This document shows, in pieces, positions 12,630 to 26,382 of a DNA stretch of 64,000 nucleotides (its first letter is position 1; each line of letters opens with the position of its first letter). Under the pieces are notes generated by a model. That model did not search any database and was not told the origin of the DNA. It saw nothing but the letters and a program-made list of their open reading frames with translations. This DNA comes from Vicia villosa (Eukaryota > Streptophyta > Magnoliopsida > Fabales > Fabaceae): contig NC_081183.1 of assembly GCF_029867415.1 (NCBI RefSeq), positions 191,363,563-191,427,562 on the forward strand, given 5' to 3'. Both the position numbers and the translations under genes were made by a program.

Positions 12630-13225
12630 TTGCGGGGTGGAAAACTCCCAGCCAATATTTTTGACCATCAGACTTGCCGCGTGCTATTCACCCCGCAACT
12701 TACCTGTCTGACACATGTCCCCACTACTATGTACCACCATTAATTTCCAGATTTAATTTTCCCCCCAATTTTATTAGGAAACTTGCCAGGTGCATCCCAC
12801 CTCGCAACTTTTGTGTCTGACGAAGCACTCCTATTGCTATGTATCATCATTAATAACCCAATTTATTTTTTTCCCAAATTTTCATAAAATCTTGCGAAGT
12901 GATTTACACCCCGCAACGCACAAAAGCGTTGAGACTTGCGAGGTGTATTGCACTCCGCAACTTTTGTGTCAGTAAATTCATCAACTGCTCACCTGCCACC
13001 CTGACTTTTCAATAAATATAATACTTGATTTTTCAATAATTTTTTTAGAACATTATTGCGGGGTGGTTAACATTCTGCAACATTTTTTTTCAAAATTTCA
13101 ACCTTCCCTCCACACTTTGCGAGATGGAAAAACATTTATATATATTTTTTAAAAAAAAACTAGGTTGAGAGGTGATACGCACCCCGCAACTGCAATAATT
13201 TGTAAGGTGTATATCACCTGGCAAA
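12630..13225. repeat. Right subterminal array of the CACTA element
   Basis: Copies of the same motif as on the left occur in both orientations: TTTGCGGGGTGG (about 12630), CACCCCGCAACTT (12691), CACCTCGCAACTT, CACCCCGCAACG (about 12908), TTGCGAGGTG (about 12936), TTGCGGGGTGG (about 13058), TTGCGAGATGG and CACCCCGCAACTG (about 13181). The spacing is irregular. Confidence 0.82.
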
Positions 13226-13261
13226 CTCACCCAGCAAATCAGCTTTTTTCTTGTAGTGTTT

Positions 13262-14144
13262 ATTTATCAAGCTAAAGGAAGAAAAAAAAAGTAAAAGATG
13301 TTGGGCAGAGTAGTGGAGAAAGAGTGTGGGGGTTGTGAATGGAATGTAATCTAGTTGGAATGTAGAATTGAGGGTAGCAAAGAAAAAAGGAACCAAACCA
13401 CATAGCGACAGCGCACAAACCCACGTGAAACAGAACTGGATACACCGTCATTATCACACATGCACGTTCACACACACATACACACTTGCCATATACTCCA
13501 TTTTTGCTTCAACGACACACCCCTCGGATTTGTCGCAGGATTTTGTAACTCTATTTTTGACATGCACGCGTTTTAGGTTCTTAGTATGAGTTTGCGGCAT
13601 CTAAATTCTATGTTGTGTTTCATAGATATTTTTTTAAAGTTTTAAAGTTTTTTTATTTGACAGAATATGGTGGGAATGGTTAACTTTGCAGGTAGATATG
13701 AAAATGACTTTATACAATGTATAAATGCTAATTAGATATGTACCTTTTCTTTCTTAAATATCAATAAATATTTAGATCTAATCAATCAATCCATAAATTA
13801 GTGGTTTTAATGTTAATTTTTGTGATTACATATGAGATTGTGTGCTTAAACTACTTTTGCAATCACTAGCTCATCAACCAACTATTAAAGAAAATTGGAT
13901 TAATGTTAATAAAAAACATGCTAAGATTTATGTAAAAAAGCAATTTAGCATCGATAAAGCATCGGTGTCATAGATTAAATGACTTGAAATAGTAATTTTG
14001 ATACGCATGAAAAGAAATCTAGATGAATTAATACTTTTTGCCTTAATTTATATAAAAAAAGTAAAGTTTATTTAATATATATTTATATTTATGTAAAAGT
14101 ATAAATGATAGAATATAACTATATTTTTGACACGATAATTAAGT
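13262..14144. other. Intergenic DNA, nothing recognised
   Basis: This is AT-rich sequence with short low-complexity CACACA (about 13465-13495) and no credible open frame. It follows directly after the CACTA target duplication. Confidence 0.4.
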
Positions 14145-14146
14145 GT

Positions 14147-14310
14147 GTTTGGATTGACAATGGACAAAATTGATTTTGAGAGAATTAAATTTGATAAAAT
14201 TGATTATACATAATTGAGTTTAATAAAATTAATTTATATTTAGATACAATAATATAGAAGTGATTGTTATTAATTAATGTTGTTTGGATAGTTTTATCAA
14301 AATTGATTTT
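14147..14310. mobile_element. MITE-like repeat (GTGTGTTTGGAT... ends)
   Basis: The left part GTGTGTTTGGATTGACAATGG and internal 'aaaattgattttga' blocks resemble the Tourist-like element in LCB1 intron 2 (46402-46701). A second TGTTTGGATAGTTTTATC near 14279 suggests a rearranged or truncated copy. No clear TSD is visible. Confidence 0.35.
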
Positions 14311-14319
14311 GAATGTTTA

Positions 14320-16250
14320 CCGAAATAGTAATAAATTCTAATACAAATAAAAAAGAAAATAAGGCAGAAGCCAGTAAGACGGTAAAGTTTGACATTATCA
14401 CAAGGTAAAATGTATTTTTTGGTTATTTCTAATGATGAGTTGGGTCAACATATGTCATAGATGGAGTACTGTATTAGCGAACATGTCTTTTGACACAATC
14501 CAAATGATGCATGAATCATACAAATCAATATCAATGCGTTAAGACCTCTCTGATCCTAACATATTGCAATGACAACTCTCGTAATCCACTTTCCAAATTA
14601 CCACGCAATCACAATCACAAATTCACAACACAACTGAAATTAACACAACATAATTATTAAATCATTTCAAAGTTATTAATTCTCGTCATCGCCAATATAA
14701 CATCAACAATCCATGTAATCCACATAAAAAAACTCATGTTATCACAACACATTCAGCCCCTGAAAATAATTCTATTTGATATTAATCCGCATTAGCTTTC
14801 CAATGCTTCGAACAACAACTCATTTGGACTTACGGATCAAAATTTATGACAAAACAAGGAAAACAAGTCAATTGTACAAATCGTCACGTCATCGCTGATG
14901 TCTTGGGCGAAGAACGCCCATCAGGAAGGGTTGACGCCCATCAGTAAGGGTTGACGCTTGTCAGACGTCCCGGGAGTTATATGTTAGAACAAGATTTAGT
15001 TCTACAATATGTTTCTGAGTTTTGATGATAACCATGAGTATGTTTGTATGAACAATTTTGTTATACTCACGTTTGTTATGTTGAGTATTTAACAAACAGG
15101 ATTTGATTCTGATGAAAAGGCGTGTCCAAAATATCAGAAGCTACCAAGTTATGTTTTCGCGCTACAAAAGCTTTAGAAGCATCTGAAGTCATCACTCTGA
15201 TACAAAGTATGAAGAAACTATTTAAAGATCAAGTGCTAAAACAGTATTATGGTAATATACTTACAAAAACCTTTGAATCTTTATGACTTTGCCGAAAGAA
15301 TATGCACACAAGTACTTTTGGACCAACACTATATTTTATATTTTCTCTTATTTATAAAAGACACTTAATCCATCAATAATAATTATGAGTATTTTCTTTA
15401 TAGATACAATACCAAGTTAATTATTTAAGTTGACATCATTTTTTTTTTTTTTAACAATTTTAAAGTGAACTTAAATTTAGATAAAGTTTTGTTTTAAGGG
15501 TATAGGTACCCGTCTCTTTCCGGGGCACCTAAGAATTTTTTATTAATATTTTAAAGATATATATTTTTAAGATTGAGACTTTTCTCATTATTATTTATAA
15601 GAATTTGAATTAACATTTTATATATCACACGCAACCTACATTACATGTGATGGGAAACTTTAAAGTTTTTAATTCATTTAAATAATTTGTTGTCACCTCC
15701 ATCTAAGGGTTTAGTTTTGTTTATTGCTTAATCAACACAAGCATATGTCAAAAAAATTATTCTAAGCAATGATTTAGACATCCAAAAATAATACTAGTGT
15801 TTTTTTTTCTTTCTTTCTGAATTTCATAAATGTAGGAAGCAATCAAATCAGCTCTCCTGAGGCCACTTTTAACTCATCATCATTATTTGTTATATAAAAT
15901 TGCTGTGAGAAATAAGTAATAGAAATTGGATATGGGGAAAGGAGTGATAATATATTAGGAGATATTTATTTTAAGATTTTAAAATTTATTCTTAATATAG
16001 AAATTATACAAATAAATTCTCATATTTGTTTTAAGGGTCATGCTAAAGTTAGAAAATTAATTTTTGAACATAAATATTTTTGAAAATAAAATTACTTTCA
16101 CATTTTTATGATTATATATTTAAGAAAATAACTGGGTATAAATAATTCTCATGAAAATGAAAATAAATTTAAAAATCATCTATTTATTCTACTTTATAAA
16201 TAATTCTAAAAAGTAATAAATATTAATCACACACATTTTATAAAATAGGT
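14320..16250. other. Intergenic AT-rich DNA with one GC-richer repeat patch
   Basis: No gene is visible. Near 14908-14965 there is a short GC-richer patch with GACGCCCATCAGTAAGGG and GCCCATCAGGAAGGG, a local near-tandem repeat likely from an old LTR element. The rest is low-complexity AT with no structure I can name. Confidence 0.4.
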
Positions 16251-16257
16251 TTAAATA

Positions 16258-16560
16258 GTTAGTTAGTCCCTGTAAGTTAGCGCGTTTTTAATTTTTGTCC
16301 CTTTATTTTTTTTCTTATGAATGATCTCTCAATGTTAAAATCTTTTTGGTCTTAATTCCTAAAGTTAAATTCCGTAGAAAAATTCGAAGGAAAATTTGCA
16401 GGTAACATGCAGATTTTCCTGTAGATTTTAGTTTTAGGGACTAAATTCAAAAGAAATTCAATATTTAAGGACTTTATCAAAGAAAAAAAATATACAGGGA
16501 CGAAAACCAAAACCACCCTATTTTAAAAGAACTAAAATTAAAACTTTAACTCGACCCTCA
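16258..16560. repeat. MITE-like inverted-end repeat
   Basis: Left 'ttagtccctgtaagttagcg' and right 'atatacagggacgaaaacc' are inverted around TCCCTGTA/TACAGGGA, with internal 'ggactaaattcaaaag' wording common to legume 'gtccct' MITEs. No TSD was resolved. Confidence 0.4.
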
Positions 16561-16569
16561 AAATATAAG

Positions 16570-17338
16570 GTGGACCAAATCAGACCATTCTTTTATCCTA
16601 TAACTTAAAAATTGCAAAATTTTTAAAAATATGTATACTGACAAAAACATGCATAAAAATGAGAACATATGCAAGTTTAAAACTTTGATTTACCTAAAAA
16701 AACATGCAAGACAAATATATTTAGCCAGTCGAATATGTGTTTTCGACTTTAAAATTATTTATAATTTAAGAGTCACAAATATGTTATGAAATTTTATTTA
16801 ACTACTAAAACGGCTCTAGATATAAACAAAAAGGAGGGAGAATCCATCACAAACTATAAAAAAAATAATTAGAAAAAGGATAAACAATTTGGGTTGGGTG
16901 GTAACACAAACATAAGCAAGAACGCAATAGTCAATTTAGCATTGGTTAGAAGAGAGAAAGTAAAGGAAATAAAGTTGTTAGAGCCCCACCTGGATTAGCC
17001 TCCCACATGACATATCTAGCTGGTTGGTCCCTAGCTTCACATGGAATTTAGCTCCTCTACTATGGTTGGCCCCATGCCTCACACAGTCAGAATTTTGGGG
17101 TCCCCTAATATATGTCATAGGCAAAAGAAGGTAGTAGGAGGAAAATGTGTAGTCTATTTATTATTTAAGGTGTTAATTGATTCAATCTATTGTAAAATGG
17201 TGGATTGTGTATGGTGTAATGAGGAAAACAGATTCATTGCAGTCTCTTGTAATAAATGAAAGTTTTGAAATTTGAACATTACTAGAAAAATGTATTCACA
17301 TTTATTGTTTGAGGTGTCTAGACTATTATTATGTTTAG
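16570..17338. other. Intergenic AT-rich DNA, nothing recognised
   Basis: Short open frames here (for example at 17041) have no recognisable similarity and no gene context. Confidence 0.4.

Positions 17339-17401
<63 letters not shown>
17339..17401. repeat. (TA)n microsatellite
   Basis: This uninterrupted TA tract of about 31 units abuts the left end of a foldback element. Confidence 0.97.
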
Positions 17402-17798
<397 letters not shown>

Positions 17799-17807
17799 AT
17801 ATATATA

Positions 17808-19007
<1,200 letters not shown>

Positions 19008-19010
<3 letters not shown>

Positions 19011-19150
19011 TGATACCATATTTGTTGGGATAGCTTAACACACAAGCCAATAAGCATAACTAGGGATAGATTAATTTTGAGCGAATTAGAAGAAAATTAG
19101 GATAAGAAGATTTTTTATTAGAATAGTAAAAAATTCAACAAACTATTCAA
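19008..19150 (-). mobile_element. LTR-edge remnant with a TGGTATC primer-binding-like site
   Basis: On the minus strand, CCCAACAAATATGGTATCAA has the form of an LTR end followed by a tRNA-Met-like primer-binding site (TGGTATCAA...). The plus strand to its right starts TGTTGGGATAGCTTAACA, consistent with LTR sequence. No second LTR or coding region was identified. Confidence 0.3.
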
Positions 19151-19211
19151 ACTGTAAAGTCATGATAATTTGCTTGTCTTACAAGTCACTTACTTGCAAC
19201 ACAATCAAGTT

Positions 19212-20020
19212 GTCGCCATAATTTTAAATTGCACTAGCAACCGCAATTGCGGTTGCAAAACTGCGGATGCAATAGTCCCTGCAACCACATCGGGCCGTAA
19301 TTGCGGTATAATTTGAGATCACAAGTCCAACCATATTAGAAATCACATCAGACAATTTCATCCATATTTTTTTAAAATATTTTTATCAAATCTCAAAATT
19401 TGGGATTCAAATAACTTAATGAAAAATCTTAACATTAAATGTTTTTGACATTGTATTTCAATTATCACTCAATAAAATCTTAAGCCGCAACGACCACTGT
19501 TGTGAAAACGATTCCAAAAACAGAGTATAATAGGGAACACAATAGGAAGGCAAGAGAACAACGAGGATTAATTATAATTGTTATTCTTTACTTTCTCTTT
19601 AAATCAAGATTACAAGTTACAAGAATAACAAAAAACCCCTCACCCTAAATTAAGCTTTGCAGTATGCAATGAAAAGAGACTAGTATGTTATTTATAATAA
19701 ATCTAACATACTAAACTAATGGGTTTTTTCACAAATACCCATTACAAGTCAACTTAGGGTACAAGTTAACTTAAATAATTGGACATAACAAACAAGTCTA
19801 ATTCGAAATACTAACAACCCTAGCATTTCGACCTCCACATATTAGAACACACTTCGATTATAGTATGTAGGTCTTTGACACATTCTCTGTCGAAACAGAA
19901 AGTTATTCTTTAACCCACTAAAGTTCAATCTAATTCTCGCAACCACAATATCACAATCACAACACCCACAACCACATCGACGACCACAATCGTTATTTAA
20001 AATCATATCTGCCACTATAG
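19212..20020. repeat. Composite hAT-like repeat with inverted outer ends, interrupted
   Basis: Outer words are inverted (about 19217 'ataattttaaattgcactagcaacc', about 19990 'cgttatttaaaatcatatctgcc'), and inner 'aaccgcaattgcggttgc' is palindromic. The middle (about 19500-19920) looks like a later insertion. No TSD was established. Confidence 0.35.
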
Positions 20021-20860
20021 TTAAATTAAATTACATTGCTAATAAATATATCTTTAGTGTTTGTGACAAAAATTAAATTTAAATGTATAATGGATCTTCA
20101 CAAATTATATATTTTATATTTTTATCTACTTAGTATAAGTTTTGATCTTTGTAAATATATATATTTTTTACTTTTAGTTTTGTATTTCATGATTGGTGTG
20201 GCATATGCATATATAGACTTTGCTGAATGAATCCACGTTGCTCAACTCTCCCTTCTAAATTAAGTCAATTCATGAGTTCACAAGTAGCAAAAAATTAGGT
20301 CCTCTGACATCCAACTATGTACCCCTAAGAATAACATCCACATGCTCATACTTGGATGTTAACTTGTTTTCTACATTCAGATTCTATACAGATAGAAAGT
20401 AGGAAGCTGGTGGAATTAAGAGCGTTTGAAAAAACTGTTGAAATTGGTTGTAAAGGGGGCCATGGTGGTGGTGACTTGTGGGTGCACTTTTGATGGAATA
20501 TATGGACTGTGTAACCATGTCCATGTGCCTACACAAAATTGATTGCGATTGGTGTAGTGTAGGCCATATCTTTTCATCGGATATGTATCTAACGGTTATG
20601 TACTTTTTTGTGATCATAATCTAACCTTTATATAAGAATTGCAATTGAAATAAATATATTTAAAAATTATAATAGTAGTTACATAATGAAAATAATAGGA
20701 GAATCTATTTCAACAAAATGATTTAGATTCGGGTTGTATAAAAAATAGTTATGTCACTAGGTTAACTTTATAGAAATCGGTTTGGATCTACCACCTTTAG
20801 AATCTTCTCCTTATCATCAAACTATCATATACCTTACTACTACACCCCATGCGCAACCAA
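20020..20860. other. Intergenic AT-rich DNA, nothing recognised
   Basis: I find no supported gene or repeat. A minus-strand frame at 20384 has no recognisable family. Confidence 0.35.
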
Positions 20861-20869
20861 CGCTCCTCC

Positions 20870-22941
20870 ACATTTCACACCTGAAATATAGCGAGACTGT
20901 TATTTCTCCACCCTACAAATAGGGAGTGGGGTCGAATCACGTAACAAATTTGAATACTCTTTACTCTTTCACATATTGACTTGAGCGTCAGAGTGCTAAC
21001 CTTGCATGTACACCCTCTCTCTGTCGCATTGGAAGCTCTACTCCATCGCAGCTTCCGCATTTCTCTCTATTAATAGATTCCAGAATGGAACAATGACAAT
21101 GTTTGTGGGAAACGATTTATAATTCCTGCGTTTTCATCAAGAACAACTCGTTCTTGACCTGAAGAAAGACCTCTACCGGAAACAAATAGAGCGTAAGTAG
21201 TAACTTCTGTGAAGATGATCGAGAAACGTGATTCTATTTTTGATCCAATCCTTCACCTATCATCAACGATCAACGCATTTCGAAGCACAACCACGCCCAA
21301 TGCTTCAACGTCTACCAATTGTTTCTTGCTAGACACTGATCCAGGAACTCACCGACTTATTTTGTCAAAATTTGGATTCCTAGATTGAGAAAAGATCGAC
21401 AGAATCGCAAACTCTAAACTATGTTTAGTCACCACGGTCGTTTTCGCCAATCAAGCCTTAACATGACTCATGGTAGATGACGAAAGATCTTGCAACGTCC
21501 TTTATGAAGAGGCGTTGGAACCGCTAGGTCTTAGGCAAACAAATATGAGTCTGTTTGGCATAGAAGATTTGTTAGACGTCAACGATTAAGTTACTTGTCC
21601 TTGTGGAATGATATATCTGACAATATCGATTGGAAAAGGTATGCATCAGAGAATAGTGACTCTCATGTTCCTTGTGATATAGTGCAGAAGCTCCTTCAAA
21701 GATATTCTAGGAAGATCCTTGTCAGCAAAGTTAGATGCAGTCACTTTTACAATTCACATGATGATAACCTACCATGACGAAGAAGGAATGTCGAATATTG
21801 TCAGTGCAGATTTATGAGAAGCAAGAAGAATCAGCGAAAATATCTTGGCATTAACATCAAGAAGTACTGATGAATTCAACATGGATGTGCGTGAAAACAA
21901 AGTCAAACATACCCCGTGCAGCTTAGAGAGAATCCGGCCAGGACGGTTAGGATTGCATCCAGGCTCTCCCCTGAGGTATATAAGGTAATTTTAACTGAGT
22001 TCCTTCAAGAAACGTCAAGCTCTTCGCCATCTCTCCTCACGAAATGCCCAACATTGACCCCCCAAGTCACTTGTTATCATTTGAACTTGGACATCGATGC
22101 CTGGTATGTATCCTAGCCGAAATTCGAAGCCACGATGAACGGCCTACTGCATGCCAAATTCATCTCGGAAGCATAATATATTGAAAGGCTATCCAACGTG
22201 GTTCTAGTTAAGAAGGCCTTAAGCAAATGAAAGATATGCATCGACTACACATACCTCAATTAGACGTGTCCGAAAGATTCGTATATGCTTCTAAATATCG
22301 ACCAACTTGTTGATAATTCATCCGACTACCAATTATTATCCTTCATAGATGCATACTCTGGATACAACTAGATACCAATGTCTGGACTCGATCGGGTAAA
22401 AACTGCGTTCATAATAGAGTAAGCCAATTACCAGTACAATGTTAGGCCATTCATGTTAAAAACGGCGTAGCAACCTACTAGAGAATGATGAACAAAATCT
22501 TTCGCGAAGAAAAATGGGAGACGCTAGAAGTATACATGGACGACATGATAGTGAAGTCCGATGTAGACAAGCTTCACATTTAGCATCTCCACCGGGTGTT
22601 TAAAAGATTTCGACAATACAACATGAGGCTTAACCCTGAAAAATGCACTTTAAATTCTCCATGAAGGCCGATAAGTTTTGGGTTTATATTTGATAGAACG
22701 AGGAATTGAGGTCAATTCTGATAAATGTAAAGCGATTATCCAGATGAAGGCACCAGCTTCAAAGAAGGATATCCAAAGATTATATGGCATGCTAACTGCT
22801 TTGAAGAGGTTCATCTCTAGATCCGCTCAACACACTATGCCTTTCTACTGGCTGCTTAAGAAATAGAGAGAGTCCAAATGAACTCCCAAATGTAACGACA
22901 CATTCGAATCCCTGACATGAGTCTTGGCTACCCCGCCGATA
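20870..22941 (+). pseudogene. Degenerate Ty3/gypsy retrotransposon (LTR edge, RT, start of RNase H)
   Basis: The left part (20970-21060) has 'gacttgagcgtcagagtgctaacc', an LTR/leader edge wording seen in legume gypsy elements. Reverse transcriptase follows in one frame broken by stops: KFEATMNGLLHAKFISEA, then NVVLVKK (about 22195), CIDYTYLN, CPKDSYM, DNSSDYQLLSFIDAYSGYN (about 22310-22370), MNKIFREEKWETLEVYMDDM (about 22488-22545, the YxDD box), YNMRLNPEKCT, then SDKCKAIIQMKAPASKKDIQ and RFISRSAQH (22715-22840). It ends near LATPPI at 22935 and continues into unrelated AT-rich DNA, so it is 3' truncated. Internal stops (TAA, TGA, TAG) make it inactive. Confidence 0.88.
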
Positions 22942-23655
22942 TTTTTTTTAGTTCTTTTATTTAAAAAAATATTGTTTTCTTACTGAAGAAAAATAAGTAT
23001 ATTTCTATTAATTTGAGAGTAATTTAAGTACATATATTAATACTAAATAAAAATAGTGGTTATTTTTAATTTCATAAAGTTAAATATATTTTGAATTTCG
23101 ATCATTTTTAATCGTTACCTTATATAAATATTAAAACATAAATATTTTTTATATAATTTAATAGTATATTAAAATTATAGTTTAACATAAATAGATTATT
23201 AATTATTATTTAATTTTTTTGTAAAATTGAATTTTTCCTGTGTTACTATTACTTATATAAAAGATTTTCAAAAGAATTGACAAATAAAAGATTTTATTTT
23301 AACCAACATAGAGGGGGTTTATAATGTGACTCCCATACAAATAAGACTTATTTTTTATAATTCAACCTTATAAAAAATATCTAATTACAAAGATTAATAT
23401 TTTTAACGATTGAGATTTGATGTAAGTCTTTTAGTCTTAGATTCTGTTTGGTAACACCAGAAAAAGAGTTTTTAGCTTTTAACTTTTATCTTTTCAAATC
23501 ATATTAATAAGAAAACAAAAACTCTGTTTGGTAGTCATTTAGCTTTTAACTTTTAATTTTTTTCTCAAAAGCTATTTAAAGTAGCTTTTGAGCTTTTAGC
23601 TTGTGACTTTTTATTTCATTTATATCCTTATTATTTTAATAAAAATACAATTTTA
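22942..23655. other. AT-rich DNA with a truncated Tourist-like MITE (about 23450-23655)
   Basis: CTGTTTGGTAACACCAG (23448) and 'agtagcttttgagctttta ... tatccttattatttta' match the left two thirds of the complete MITE at 43580-43986. The right end is missing, and a hAT element and TA tract lie there instead. The rest of the stretch shows nothing. Confidence 0.45.
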
Positions 23656-23663
23656 CCCGTATA

Positions 23664-23859
23664 CAGGGCCGTCTCAATTTTTTGGAGGCCCCGTGTAAGT
23701 TAGTCATGATTCAACCCTGACAAAATAATTAGAGGCCCTATTTAACCCCGTTTAAATAGTGACAACGATTTATGAGGCCCTATTTAATTACAATTTAACC
23801 ATAAAAAATTTAAGGCCCTGTGCGATAGCCCGCCTTGCACGCCTTTAAAGACGGCTCTG
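23664..23859. mobile_element. hAT MITE, 196 bp, perfect 8-bp TSD
   Basis: The left terminus CAGGGCCGTCTCAATTTTTT and right terminus AAAGACGGCTCTG (reverse complement CAGAGCCGTCTTT) are inverted repeats of hAT type. The 8-bp target duplication CCCGTATA is intact at 23656-23663 and 23860-23867. The interior repeats 'gaggccctatttaa'. It has no coding capacity. Confidence 0.9.
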
Positions 23860-23862
23860 CCC

Positions 23863-24240
<378 letters not shown>

Positions 24241-24288
<48 letters not shown>
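24241..24288. repeat. (TA)n microsatellite
   Basis: This TA tract of about 24 units flanks the foldback element on the right. Confidence 0.97.
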
Positions 24289-24293
<5 letters not shown>

Positions 24294-24640
24294 GTTGTAT
24301 AATTATATTCGTATCAATTAAAAAATGTAATATTTAATTTTTTTAACGACATTAAAATCACATGCCTTGTAATGAATTTAGAGATAGTGTTGCTAATTTT
24401 TAAATTTGTGAAACATTAAGAGATTATTACGACGACGAAGATTCGTAATAATATTGGAGTTTTACCGTAAAACAGACAATAAAATTATTTTTTATTATTA
24501 TTTTAGATTAATATAATTGAATTCAAAATCGTAATGATGTTATTTTATATATCTCATTAAATTTATATATAAATATTATTATATAAGTTTATTTAAATTT
24601 TTATATATAATTGTTCCATATATAATTTTTATATATAATT

Positions 24641-24829
24641 ATGAGCTCAAGTGGTAAACGAGCTCCTGCATAGGACGAAGTTCGGAAAATACCGAGTTCG
24701 ATTTCTGATGGGAACAATACTTGGTCAATGCCATAATCTCTCGGCATTGCCATAATCTCTCGGCATGAACTCTTCTAGATTACTAGGGCACCTTTCCTCT
24801 AGGAACGAGAGTGCAGAAAGGAAAAAAAA
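24641..24829 (+). mobile_element. tRNA-related SINE candidate
   Basis: A box-like AGCTCAAGTGG (24644-24654) and B box-like GAGTTCGATTT (24694-24704) stand about 40 bases apart, as in a pol III promoter. The body ends in an A-rich tail (GGAAAAAAAA, about 24820-24829). Inside, CCATAATCTCTCGGCAT is tandemly doubled. The A box is imperfect and no TSD was fixed. Confidence 0.55.
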
Positions 24830-25215
24830 TCTAACTTGTGAGAGATTTTAAATTAATTAGCTGGAATTTTCAACCTCTACAAAACTGTGCTGCGTAGATT
24901 TTCTTAAAACAATTGCAAATAAGTATTTGCGGAGATTTTTAAGATCCTCTAATAATCTATTTATTTTGCAAGGTTAAAAGTTATACAAGAATCAATTTGA
25001 TAGTTAAAATTATGAAAGGCAAAACGTGGGGAAAATTCTCAACATTTTTTCAATGAAACTACCGTTTCTTTTCAAGAGAGAGTTCTGGAAAAAAAAAATT
25101 GTATATCTTATACTAATGATAAAGGTAATAAAAAACTATGAAAAGATTATCAAGTTGAAACCGCAAACATAGAGATAATATACAAGGCATGTTGATTTAT
25201 GTTTGACCTATTTGA
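24830..25215. other. Intergenic AT-rich DNA, nothing recognised
   Basis: I see no supported gene or repeat here. Confidence 0.35.
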
Positions 25216-25218
25216 TTA

Positions 25219-25450
25219 AAGCGGTTTTTTGAACTGGTTGTCCCATATTAAAAATTCTTTCTTCAATTTTATAAGCGAGGAAATCCCCCTTAAGACTATA
25301 CATATAGGTTTCTTCTTTCTTCAATTTTATAAGTGAGGAAATCCCCCTTAAGACTATACATATAGGTTTCTTCTTTCTTTAATTTTATAAGCGAGTAAAT
25401 CCCCCTTAAGACTACACATATTAAAGCGGTCTTTTGAACTGGTTGTCTCT
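25219..25450. repeat. Three tandem 58-bp units inside a larger duplication
   Basis: The unit containing TTCAATTTTATAAGCGAGGA and AATCCCCCTTAAGACTA is present three times with a 58-bp period (starts near 25264, 25322 and 25380). The word AAAGCGG-T-TTTTGAACTGGTTGTC flanks both sides (25219 and 25424), so a larger segment was duplicated as well. Confidence 0.9.
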
Positions 25451-25702
25451 TCTTTCTCTCTCTTCAAAACATATTTGTTTTATTTATTTAGTTTTCATAG
25501 CTTTTCATCCATTGTATTAGCAACATGAGGGATGGCAGCACATATGGGACAGGAGAAGATCTGTATTCTTAAAATATCGATTTTCCTTGTGGTCAATCAA
25601 AAAGTTGAGTCATTATTGATATAAAAAATGACATCTAAAATATGGTGGTATTTGAATCCTAGAAGTTATTTACAATAAATTGTGTGCTTTCTAGAGGTAT
25701 AT

Positions 25703-26055
25703 ATTATTAGGAAGATAGTAAAGTCCCACATTGGTTGGAGATGGAGCATTAAAAGAGTATATATAGAGGGACACTCCTCATCTTACCAACCGATTTTGTA
25801 AGGATGAGTTAGGTCAAACTCTAATATGGTATCAGAGCCTATTGATCGGACCATGAGCCGCCTATCATTAATATCCACGAACCAAGCCCAAAAAGAATGT
25901 TGAACGTGATGTGGTGTATTAAGAAGATCCTAAAGTGGTTGGAGATAGAACATTGAAAGAGTATATATAGAGGGGCATTGAAAGAGTATATATAGAGGGA
26001 CACTCCTCACCTTACCAACCGGTTTTGCAAGCATGAGTTAGGTCAAACTCTAATA
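25703..26055 (+). mobile_element. TRIM retroelement with two short LTRs
   Basis: The 5' LTR is 25703-25826 and the 3' LTR 25915-26055. They share TCCCACATTGG/'cctaaagtggttgg'-type starts, 'gagtatatatagaggg' (a TATA-like box), CACTCCTCA-CTTACCAACC and the end GAGTTAGGTCAAACTCTAATA. A tRNA-Met primer-binding site TGGTATCAGAGC follows the first LTR at 25827-25838. The flanking TATAT matches at 25698-25702 and 26056-26060 (low-complexity but consistent). The 3' LTR has an extra tandem 'cattgaaagagtatatatagagg'. It has no coding region, as expected for TRIMs. Confidence 0.8.
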
Positions 26056-26374
26056 TATATAGACATACATTACGCTAAACATAGCAAATTTCATTAATAA
26101 AAAATAGTTGAATTCCTATATATCCAACTTTAAAAGTTGGGTAAGGTTACCTCTAATGTAAAATGCTTTGAAAATAATAAATGATTATATTATTTAATAA
26201 ATAATTAAATATGTTAAAATTAAATGGTAGTATGTTGTAATTGGTTGAAGGTACATTACCAACTTTTAAAGTTGGATATATAAGAATTCAACTATTTTTT
26301 GTTGATGAAATTTGCTATGTTTAGCGTAATGTATGTCTATATATATATTAGAGTTTGACCTAACTCATCCTTAC
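26031..26374. repeat. Long inverted repeat that includes the TRIM LTR end
   Basis: The left arm (26031 to about 26136) runs from the LTR end GAGTTAGGTCAAACTCTAAT through 'tagacatacattacgctaaac' to CCAACTTTAAAAGTTGG. The right arm (about 26259-26374) is its inverted copy, ending in 'attagagtttgacctaactc'. The right arm carries the 5'-LTR-like version (GTAAGGATGAG) rather than that of the adjacent 3' LTR (GCAAGCATGAG). Confidence 0.85.
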
Positions 26375-26382
26375 AAGTTGGA

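Larger units (their letters stand above)
9755..13258. mobile_element. CACTA (En/Spm) transposon, 3504 bp, both ends and TSD present
   Basis: The left end reads CACTACAAAAAAAACTCAG (9755). The right end TTTTTTCTTGTAGTG (to 13258) is the inverted CACTACAAGAAAAAA. The flanking TTT at 9752-9754 and 13259-13261 gives the expected 3-bp target duplication. Both subterminal regions (about 9780-10200 and 12630-13225) are studded with copies, in both orientations, of CACCCCGCAA and close variants such as TTGCGAGGTG. In CACTA elements such arrays bind the TNPA-type protein. Inside are a TNPA/Ptta-like exon and a small transposase remnant. It is too short to encode a full transposase, so it is non-autonomous. 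Confidence 0.93.

Noticed and set aside
12410..12743. Short open frames near the right end of the CACTA element
   Set aside because: Overlapping frames on both strands without similarity; they cross the GAGAGA run and the subterminal repeats.
9785..13225. CACCCCGCAA repeats as a CRISPR-like array
   Set aside because: Copies occur in both orientations at irregular spacing inside a plant CACTA element. There are no uniform spacers.
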